From Deltaproteobacteria bacterium (GTDB lineage: Bacteria; Desulfobacterota; Syntrophobacteria; BM002), in contig JAGFXI010000155.1 in the NCBI GenBank assembly GCA_017861095.1, positions 1 through 6,495 of the forward strand: a stretch of 6,495 bases of DNA, written 5' to 3'. The position numbers and the translations under genes were made by a program. Below the pieces are notes generated by a model that saw nothing but the letters and a program-made list of their open reading frames with translations, did no database searches and was not told where the DNA came from. This document shows positions 1 to 5,122 of this stretch, one piece after another. Position 1 is the stretch's first letter; every line of letters begins with the position of its first letter.

Positions 1-12
1 GAATGGCAGCGC

Positions 13-33
13 AATTCCCCAATTCGGGGAATT
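13..33. repeat. Perfect 8-bp inverted repeat with a 5-base spacer
   Basis: The arms AATTCCCC (13-20) and GGGGAATT (26-33) are perfectly complementary and flank the spacer AATTC, which itself repeats the start of the left arm. The arms stop exactly there: the next bases out, C12 and T34, do not pair. No T-run follows on either strand, so a rho-independent terminator is unlikely. The symmetry and short spacer would suit a dimeric regulator's operator, but no promoter or start codon can be tied to it, and it lies at the window edge. The repeat is seen directly; any function is inference. Confidence 0.5.
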
Positions 34-162
34 TGGAATCCATCGCTCCCCTGCCCTCCGCCTTTTCGCCGCGCTTGTTACAGGCTTCTGGTATGGTTTC
101 CGGGCTTCCTCTGTCTTGGTTTGACATCGTGGACAGTACACGGTCAGTGCCCTAGAACGGGG

Positions 163-291
163 ATGTGGGGAAACGGGAAGACCCACGCCAACGGCCGACC
201 CCTCACCTACCAGCACGACCGGGAGTACATCAAGGGGAAGTTGCCGCCGAACGCGCCGACCAACAAGCCTCGAACGGAAGAGCAAGACTAG
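163..291 (+). CDS. Possible small protein or C-terminal fragment, 42 codons
   Basis: An ATG at 163 opens a 42-codon frame ending in TAG at 289-291. Nearly every codon ends in G or C (for example AAC, AAG, ACC, TAC, GAC, ATC), which matches the coding genes here and differs from the mixed third positions upstream. The product is hydrophilic and Pro/Lys/Glu-rich at the end (LTYQHDREYIKGKL near the middle, PRTEEQD at the C terminus). I do not recognise a family. The frame stays open back to base 1 without stops, but codons before 163 look non-coding. There is a GGGG directly against the ATG and no well-spaced Shine-Dalgarno. It may be the tail of a gene whose upstream part is in another frame. 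It converges with the PEBP-like gene, and the two stop codons share the CTAG at 288-291. Confidence 0.3.
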   Translation: MWGNGKTHANGRPLTYQHDREYIKGKLPPNAPTNKPRTEEQD

Positions 292-746
292 ACGTTGCAG
301 GCCAGGCTCATCTCGTACCTGCCCGTCATCTCCGCCCTGGCCAAGAGATGACCTGCCATGGTCCTTTCGATCTCTTTCCGCGTCGTCTGTGCGGGGAGAG
401 GCAGCTCGACATCGAGAGCATAGAGCTGGAAGCGATACCGGTGCTCGCCCTCGGACGGACAGGGACCGCGGTAGCTCACCTGTCCGGCCGCGATCGTGCC
501 AATGGTGCCTTCGGGTGCTTCTCCCTCCGGGACATACTGATCACCCGGAGGGATGTCGAACACGAGCCAGTGATCGATTGCGGAGGCCCCTTTGGGAGGC
601 TCCGGCTCATCCAGAATCAAGACCAGGCTTTTCGCCTCAGGCGGGACGTCGGAGATGATCAGCGGCGGGCTCATGTTCTCCCCGTCGCATGTATATTTGC
701 AGGGTATCTTCCCATCATTATCAAAAGCAGGGCTTGTGAGTATCAT
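288..746 (-). CDS. YbhB/YbcL family PEBP-like (Raf kinase inhibitor-like) protein
   Basis: This 152-residue protein matches the bacterial phosphatidylethanolamine-binding-protein-like family in length and motif order. It has CDGENMSPPL at residues 20-29, a DEPEPP version of the usual DPDAP loop at 46-51, DHWLVFDIPP at 58-67, the pocket signature YRGPCPSEGEHRYRF at 92-106 followed by LYALD, and a C-terminal helix with GHLLARAEMTGRY. Members form a small beta fold with an anion-binding pocket. The biological role of bacterial members is poorly known, so no substrate is assigned. No signal peptide is visible, so it is probably cytoplasmic. The ATG at 746 is supported by GAGGAGAG at 751-758. It lies about 200 bases downstream of the PEP-synthase-like gene on the same strand. 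The DPDAP aspartate region is somewhat divergent (D46 and E49 are present), but the family call is secure. Confidence 0.93.
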   Translation of the reverse strand: MILTSPAFDNDGKIPCKYTCDGENMSPPLIISDVPPEAKSLVLILDEPEPPKGASAIDHWLVFDIPPGDQYVPEGEAPEGTIGTIAAGQVSYRGPCPSEGEHRYRFQLYALDVELPLPAQTTRKEIERTMAGHLLARAEMTGRYEMSLACNV

Positions 747-750
747 GACT

Positions 751-758
751 CTCTCCTC
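751..758 (-). promoter_or_regulatory. Ribosome binding site of the PEBP-like gene
   Basis: The minus strand reads GAGGAGAG, with the AGGAG core six bases before the ATG at 746. It fixes that ATG as the start and argues against any upstream extension. Confidence 0.75.
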
Positions 759-945
759 ATATCCTCAGGTGAAACAGCGGTAAATGTTTCGCCTCTCTCG
801 GGCCTTGTACCTACGCCGCCCAATCTTGAAGCGAGAGTGGACGTTTCCCCGGCGATACGGTTCTTGTAAGATGAGAACAGTAAGCACTACCTTCTTCAGG
901 CGCCTATCGCTCGTCCGCCAACGGAGGCTGTTCCCTTACACGCCA
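759..945. other. Intergenic region between the PEP-synthase-like and PEBP-like genes
   Basis: If the PEP-synthase-like gene is taken to end at 946, about 190 bases separate it from the PEBP-like start signals. I find only weak symmetry: CTCTCG (795-800) facing CGAGAG (832-837) across a 31-base loop, and a short CCG/CGG stem near 916-925. There is no T-run typical of a terminator. No convincing -35/-10 pair for the PEBP-like gene stands out, so whether that gene is read through or has its own promoter cannot be decided here. Confidence 0.35.
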
Positions 946-1172
946 TTATTCTAGCTTGCGGAGAAAGCGAAGAGAATCGATCACGGGTGAGATGATGGCG
1001 ATACCACCGGCGGTGATGTCGCTCTCCGACCCCAACACTGAACGGCACGATCACGGCTCCAGGCACCGCTTGAGTCTTGTCCGAGCCGTCTACGCGGAGA
1101 GCTTCCTGACCGTCCCATTCGATTTGATAACCAGTTCGGTGAAGCAGGTGAGGGAGTCGGCTTTGGGCCCGA
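946..1172 (-). other. Frameshifted C-terminal end of the PEP-synthase-like gene
   Basis: The main frame follows the ConA-like domain up to VETSG (about 1172), then turns into an Arg/Ser/Pro-rich tail ending at 981 that fits no beta-sandwich. The expected continuation lies in the other two minus-strand frames. One, about 1130-1040, reads GYQIEWDGQEALRVDG, matching the ligand-like 'xxxxLDGxxLxxV' strand of such domains. Another, about 1035-946, reads SESDITAGGIAIISPV then IDSLRFLRKLE and stops with TAA at 946-948. A short stretch, DSLTCF at about 1142-1159, also fits in that last frame. At least two frame changes are needed, near 1131-1170 and near 1035-1060. They may be sequence errors or genuine decay; the sequence alone cannot say which. 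Confidence 0.65.
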
Positions 1173-4100
1173 GGTCTCCACCCTGATCGCGTACCACCGT
1201 CCGGTCTCGATTCGTTTGTGCACGTTCGCCCGGTGAAAACGCCGGTTGTTCACGAACTCGAAGAGGGTGAAACTGTCTTCCAGGGCGTTCAGCCTGAGGA
1301 CAAAGTAGTTTCCCACGTTCCTGACGCCGAAGGCGAGCCCGCCCGCCCGGTCGATGCTTCCGCCCATGGGTTTTACCTGGACACTCAGCACCGCATCGCT
1401 TACCAGGCTCTCCTTGGCGATGGCGATGGGGAAGTAGTGATAGGCGCCCATGGAATCCAGGAATTCCTGGTATTTCGCCCCGACCAATTTTCCCATGAGG
1501 TTTGCAACGCCGGTGGAGAACCGCGTCCCCCATTTCGATCCGTCCTGCACACAGACCGAGCGGCCGTCCTCTTCGACGGGTCGCCAGTCCCCCGTATGGG
1601 TGTAAAAGCCCGGAAGTTGATCGCTCACGCCCTGGTTAAGAAAGTCGTAGTCCTTCTTGAAGAATGCTTCGGTCATCCGGTCCACCTGGCCCTGATTGGG
1701 TATAGCCACATCAAGAAGCCGGCTCGCGGCGAGGAGCCTTCCGAGCTGATCGAGGGTGTACTCCATGAGCGGCCGGTCATACCCCTTGAGGCTCGCCTCG
1801 AGGAGATCCCCGGTGACAGTGACGGTGAAGCCGAGCCGTCCGAGCACGTTGGCGAGCAGATTGATGCGAAGGGATCGTCCCGCGTAGGACCCCGCTCCGC
1901 CCGAGAATTGCACCAGTATATGGCTCTGGGCAGCATGCTCGGCGCACACGGCGTCGACGTTGGCGTAGTGGTAGGCGAATTTCGCGCTCAGATTGAGGTA
2001 GTCTTGCGAAAGAATGGCGTAGCTGTCTCCTCCCACCTCTCCACCCGCCGCTTCGGCAGCCACGCCCGAAGCCATCAGGGTCATGAGATTGCGGACGTTC
2101 ACGTTCACCCCTCCCGACCAGGAGATTCCGGGATGAGTCAAGCCGCGCCAGAGAGCCTTCATGGGTATGGATTCGATGTGATCCGGCGTGATGGTATCGC
2201 AGGTGGTGAGCATCTCCTTCAGTCCGCCGCCGAGATCGATGCAGTAGAGCACGAGAGGGATGTTGGACCTCAGCCGGATGGAAGTCGCACCTCGGGCACC
2301 GCCCTCGGAGAGCAGGAACATCTCCTTCATCGCCTGCTCATGACAAAAGCGGATGACGTCGTGCACGGTCACGCAACCTTCTGGAGAAAAGGCAGGGTCC
2401 TTAGGATCCGTGAGATTTAGGGGTGAGATCCTGTCGAGCAAGGCTCGCATGCGTCGGTACATGGGGCTTTCGAACACGTGTTTCTTGGATGGTCTCGTGC
2501 CGGAAGCCAGCTCAGGAACAAGCCCGTCGTAAACAGTAGCACTGTCGGCCACCATGGTGATCCCCTGGCCGTCCCGGAGCAGAGAGGTGGCAACCTTCGT
2601 GTCGATGATGGCTGGAACCCCGAATTCCCGGGCAATGGAGGCCAGGTGACTGGCCACGCTGCCCACGTCGGTGATGAGCCCCTTCACCCCCTCCATGTAC
2701 TTGGCGTAGTCCGGCGAGGCGGTCCTGGCGACGAGGATGGCATCCTCCGGGAGAGTGCTCAGGTTCTTGCCGTCAGCTATCACAACGACGCCTGAAGCAG
2801 TTCCACGGGAGGCCATCCTGCCGTCTGACAGGATACGCGGGTGATGGGCCAAGTCGGGAGTCGCAGGTTTCCTTTCACCCCTTGCTTCTCCCACCCCGAG
2901 GGGCCTGGACTGGAGGACAAAAAGCTTGCCGCTCCGGTCGACGGCCCATTCCACGTCCTGAGGCCTTTGGAAGTGCTCCTCGAGCATCACCCCGCAACGG
3001 GTCAAGAGGCGGACTATGTCGTCGTCGATGGAGGGCTGCTCTTTTTCATCCTCTGGCACTTCCTCGAGGAGCGTGCCGCCCTGCTCGCGGCTCACCAGCC
3101 GCTCCCCTTTTCTGTTAATCCCCCGTCTCGTGATCTTGTTTCTGGCCTTGTCCACCCAGAAGAGATCGGGAGAGGCCGCGCCGCTCACGAGGTGTTCGCC
3201 GAGCCCCCAGATGGCAGCGATCCTGCCTAAACCGGATTCCGGAGCCGCGGGATCTACAGTGTAGAGCACGCCGCTCGCCCGTGCATCCACCATGGCGATA
3301 CCCGCGACGCACATGGGCGTGTCCTTGTCGTCGAGGCCGTAGCGAAGACGATAGAGTATCGCCCTAGGGGAATACTTGCTGGCGACGACGGCCTTGTAGG
3401 CATCGAGGATGTTCTCTCCGGTGACATTGAGCTCGGTGCGATGCTGCCCGGCAAAGGAGGCCTCCGTGTCCTCACCGACGGCGCTGCTCCTCATGGCGAT
3501 GCGAACTCTCTTGCGCGCCTTCGCTTCCAGCGCCGCATAAGCCCTCAGAATCTCCCCTGCAAGAGCTGCCGGGACCTCGGCCTTGAGGATCATCGCCTGA
3601 ATGGTCGTGCACTTCCCCTGCATCTCCTCCGTCATGTCCGGGGTTATCTCGGCGAGCATCTCCTCGAGAGGGCGCGCCAGTCCGGTTTCGTCCAGGAAGC
3701 GCTCGAAGGCATATGAGGTGATGACGAAACCCTGCGGGATGGGGATGCCGAGGGCGTTGTGGATCGTTGCAAGATTCGTCGCCTTTCCCCCTGCGACGCT
3801 GACCATGTCGGGTCGCAGCGCCTCGAGCGGAAGTACCAGATCGCCGGCAGGCGCAGAGGGTGCCGGGCTGAAGATAGGAGCGACTTCCTGATCGATGCGG
3901 TCGCAGACGGCGGCGAGTTCCCCGTACTTCCCCCTTCCTATCCCGTTCAGAGCCTCTACGAGGCTCCGGGTTGATTGCATCAGCCCATCATAGGCTCTCT
4001 TCACGGAGCCCATGCTGAAGGGACGCCCGGAATGATACGTCTGCTCCAGTCGGGCGATGAGGCTCAACGAGTCACGGTTACAGTGAAGGAAGTCCTTGAA

Positions 4101-4187
4101 GTGTTTGTACCGTTCGACAACTCTTCCCTCTGCGTTGACGAGAAGGTCGCAGGTCTTTTTTCTCGAAAAAAGATCTCGCAATGGCAT
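981..4187 (-). CDS. PEP-synthase-like ATP-grasp/phosphohistidine protein fused to a ConA-like domain
   Basis: The frame encodes 1068 residues. Residues 1-115 are a charged, mostly helical N-terminal region. Residues about 120-430 form a PEP synthase/PPDK-type nucleotide-binding domain: AGGKATNLATI at 132-142, RSSAVGEDTEASFAGQ at 233-248, SGVLYTVDP at 305-313, QDVEWAVDRSGKLFVLQSRP at 410-429. Residues about 450-560 are the swivel domain, with TDVGSVASHLASIAREFGVP at 506-525; H514 is the predicted phosphohistidine. I cannot find the usual C-terminal PEP/pyruvate TIM barrel. Residues about 575-850 instead carry a different region (DSYAILSQDYLNLSAKFAYH, FSGGAGSYAGRSLR) that I recall from deltaproteobacterial PEP-synthase-like proteins. 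Residues about 865-1007 resemble a ConA-like/DUF1080 beta-sandwich (AGGLAFGVRNVGNYFVLRLN, RWYAIRVE). The last 58 residues look frameshifted. The ATG at 4187 has AAGGA at 4195-4199. Phosphate acceptor unknown; calling it PEP synthase would be premature. Confidence 0.9.
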   Translation of the reverse strand: MPLRDLFSRKKTCDLLVNAEGRVVERYKHFKDFLHCNRDSLSLIARLEQTYHSGRPFSMGSVKRAYDGLMQSTRSLVEALNGIGRGKYGELAAVCDRIDQEVAPIFSPAPSAPAGDLVLPLEALRPDMVSVAGGKATNLATIHNALGIPIPQGFVITSYAFERFLDETGLARPLEEMLAEITPDMTEEMQGKCTTIQAMILKAEVPAALAGEILRAYAALEAKARKRVRIAMRSSAVGEDTEASFAGQHRTELNVTGENILDAYKAVVASKYSPRAILYRLRYGLDDKDTPMCVAGIAMVDARASGVLYTVDPAAPESGLGRIAAIWGLGEHLVSGAASPDLFWVDKARNKITRRGINRKGERLVSREQGGTLLEEVPEDEKEQPSIDDDIVRLLTRCGVMLEEHFQRPQDVEWAVDRSGKLFVLQSRPLGVGEARGERKPATPDLAHHPRILSDGRMASRGTASGVVVIADGKNLSTLPEDAILVARTASPDYAKYMEGVKGLITDVGSVASHLASIAREFGVPAIIDTKVATSLLRDGQGITMVADSATVYDGLVPELASGTRPSKKHVFESPMYRRMRALLDRISPLNLTDPKDPAFSPEGCVTVHDVIRFCHEQAMKEMFLLSEGGARGATSIRLRSNIPLVLYCIDLGGGLKEMLTTCDTITPDHIESIPMKALWRGLTHPGISWSGGVNVNVRNLMTLMASGVAAEAAGGEVGGDSYAILSQDYLNLSAKFAYHYANVDAVCAEHAAQSHILVQFSGGAGSYAGRSLRINLLANVLGRLGFTVTVTGDLLEASLKGYDRPLMEYTLDQLGRLLAASRLLDVAIPNQGQVDRMTEAFFKKDYDFLNQGVSDQLPGFYTHTGDWRPVEEDGRSVCVQDGSKWGTRFSTGVANLMGKLVGAKYQEFLDSMGAYHYFPIAIAKESLVSDAVLSVQVKPMGGSIDRAGGLAFGVRNVGNYFVLRLNALEDSFTLFEFVNNRRFHRANVHKRIETGRWYAIRVETSGPKPTPSPASPNWLSNRMGRSGSSPRRRLGQDSSGAWSRDRAVQCWGRRATSPPVVSPSSHP

Positions 4188-4194
4188 CGCCTAA

Positions 4195-4199
4195 TCCTT
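4195..4199 (-). promoter_or_regulatory. Ribosome binding site of the PEP-synthase-like gene
   Basis: AAGGA on the minus strand lies seven bases before the ATG at 4187, supporting that start for the 1068-residue frame. Confidence 0.6.
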
Positions 4200-4212
4200 G
4201 GAAAGGGTTCTT

Positions 4213-4242
4213 ATTATCAAGGCCCTTCAAAGCTCGAACGAA
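4213..4242 (-). promoter_or_regulatory. Possible sigma-70-type promoter of the PEP-synthase-like gene
   Basis: The minus strand carries GATAAT at 4213-4218, five of six matches to the TATAAT -10 box. It lies 25 bases before the start codon, which leaves room for a short leader containing the AAGGA. With an 18-base spacer the -35 position is TTCGTT (4237-4242), a poor match to TTGACA. The -10 is embedded between AAGGG and CCCTT arms (about 4203-4226). Position favours a promoter; the weak -35 keeps confidence low. Confidence 0.25.
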
Positions 4243-4304
4243 GGCCGGTCTCGCGTAACTCTCCCAAGCTTGGAGATTCGGCACCGACCACCTGCCGGAC
4301 AACA

Positions 4305-4520
4305 TCAGAAGACAACGTACCTGGCCAGGCCCAGCCCGCCCGAAAGGAAAATGACTGATATAATCCCCAGTCGTGTCCACTGGAGCGCTATGAACGATGC
4401 CAGTCCAACCGCTACACCAAACCAATTAACCGTGTCTTTGGGAGAAGACAAAGTCTGTATCCCAAACCAAACCGCTAGGTTCAGTACCAGCCCCACCACG
4501 GCGGCGGTACAGCGGTCATG
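4305..4520 (-). pseudogene. chrA: Remnant of a chromate transporter (ChrA C-terminal end)
   Basis: About 71 codons in one frame give the typical last transmembrane segments of the ChrA (CHR family) transporter: TAAVVGLVLNLAVWFGIQTL, then WFGVAVGLASFIALQW, then LGIISVIFLSGGLGLARYVV, ending at a stop at 4305-4307. Full-length ChrA proteins are about 400 residues with around ten or more membrane spans and export chromate. Here the recognisable part begins immediately at the chrB stop codon, and nothing upstream encodes the rest; the same frame inside chrB is an out-of-frame shadow. An ATG at 4519 overlaps the chrB TGA as ATGA, but it is in a different frame and gives only about 12 codons. I infer a deletion that removed roughly the first four fifths of the transporter. 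A functional chromate pump is not encoded here. Confidence 0.72.
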
Positions 4521-4950
4521 ACTCCTTGGCGACCTGAACACTACACCAGGCATAAAGAGCGTCGTACACTTCAAACTGTTTCTCAAGATTCTCCCTGTCA
4601 TCAGGGAATCTCAAGCCGTAGCCAACGGCAATGGCCTCAAACCCTGCGGCCAGGGGATCCTTTTCGGGCCGCCTCGTGTCCGCTGCGTTGACGATTCCTG
4701 CAAGCCTGAGGAGCGCTTTATCCGTAAGTTCATACCTCCGGATCATAACATCAAAGGTGCAGAGATCTCCCTCATGGTCGAAGTCCGCACCCGGGCTATC
4801 AAAGGAGAGCCCCCCTTCCCGTTCGGCAACGCTTGTCACCTGGCTCCTGGGGACGAAGAGGAACTCCGCCTCCGAGTCGATGAATCGTTTGACCAACCAA
4901 GGACAGGCCACCCTGTCCACGTGAACATGTGAGCGTGTTACCCATTTCAT
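4516..4950 (-). CDS. chrB: Chromate resistance protein, ChrB C-terminal-domain type
   Basis: The protein has 144 residues from the ATG at 4950. It begins MKWVTRSHVHVDRVACPW, followed by LVKRFID, the classic opening of the ChrB/chromate-resistance domain. It continues with SPGADFDHEGDLCTFDVMI, LRLAGIVNAADT and FEAIAVGYGLRF, and closes with YDALYAWC, the usual end of the domain. Full-length ChrB proteins of about 300 residues add an N-terminal region absent here, so this is the stand-alone form. ChrB proteins are linked to chromate-responsive regulation or resistance next to the transporter ChrA. The frame could extend to an ATG at 5019, but AAGGAGA eight bases before 4950 and the family N terminus decide for 4950. 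A ChrA remnant follows directly. With the pump lost, this protein may be orphaned. No signal peptide is apparent. Confidence 0.9.
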   Translation of the reverse strand: MKWVTRSHVHVDRVACPWLVKRFIDSEAEFLFVPRSQVTSVAEREGGLSFDSPGADFDHEGDLCTFDVMIRRYELTDKALLRLAGIVNAADTRRPEKDPLAAGFEAIAVGYGLRFPDDRENLEKQFEVYDALYAWCSVQVAKES

Positions 4951-4958
4951 CGCAGAAA

Positions 4959-4965
4959 TCTCCTT
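4959..4965 (-). promoter_or_regulatory. Ribosome binding site deciding the chrB start
   Basis: AAGGAGA on the minus strand lies eight bases before the ATG at 4950. It selects this start over the upstream in-frame ATGs at 4986 and 5019, whose extra residues have no counterpart in the family. Confidence 0.75.
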
Positions 4966-5122
4966 GTTTGTCTCGTTGTGACTCATTTGCAGCGTTTCGT
5001 GCCGCCTGGAAGAGAGCAACCACCTGATCGTCGGTCAATCCCTCCAGGGGCAGAAACACCGGGTTTAGAGATCTTATTATCGGTGTGTGTTAGTCGCAGA
5101 GGAGCGGCAGGCGAGCCTCCTT
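4966..5122. other. Kinase-chrB intergenic region with an unassigned reading frame
   Basis: The spacer downstream of the kinase stop and upstream of chrB holds GATAAT (minus strand, 5076-5081), a possible -10, but the -35 position 17 bases upstream reads CTCCTC. It also holds a minus-strand frame, open from a TAA at 5090-5092, encoding FLPLEGLTDDQVVALFQAAR then NAANESQ (about 5056-4976). This looks protein-like (an amphipathic helix) but has no ribosome binding site and runs into chrB out of frame. It could be the relic of a lost gene. I see no clear terminator for the kinase. Confidence 0.3.

Noticed and set aside
121..126. TTGACA as a -35 box on the plus strand
   Set aside because: No acceptable -10 lies 16-18 bases downstream (the positions read GTCAGT, TCAGTG or CAGTGC).
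165..869. 234-codon plus-strand reading frame
   Set aside because: It covers the PEBP-like gene in antisense; only the minus-strand product has family motifs and a ribosome binding site.
1218..2420. 400-codon plus-strand reading frame
   Set aside because: It is antisense to the strongly supported PEP-synthase-like gene, has no recognisable motifs, and is expected from GC-rich codon structure on the opposite strand.
4260..4276. Hairpin TCTCC...GGAGA around AAGCTT as a terminator for the chr genes
   Set aside because: The stem is only five base pairs and no T-run follows on the minus strand.
4078..4425. 115-codon minus-strand reading frame bridging the ChrA remnant and the PEP-synthase-like start
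   Set aside because: It is in a different frame from both neighbours, shows no recognisable motifs, and overlaps the well-supported start and ribosome binding site at 4187-4199.
4209..5081. The same 10-mer (GATAATAAGA on the minus strand) before both chrB (5072-5081) and the PEP-synthase-like gene (4209-4218) as a shared regulatory site
   Set aside because: Several identical 10-mers are expected by chance in a window this size, and the flanking bases differ; only the possible -10 role is kept.
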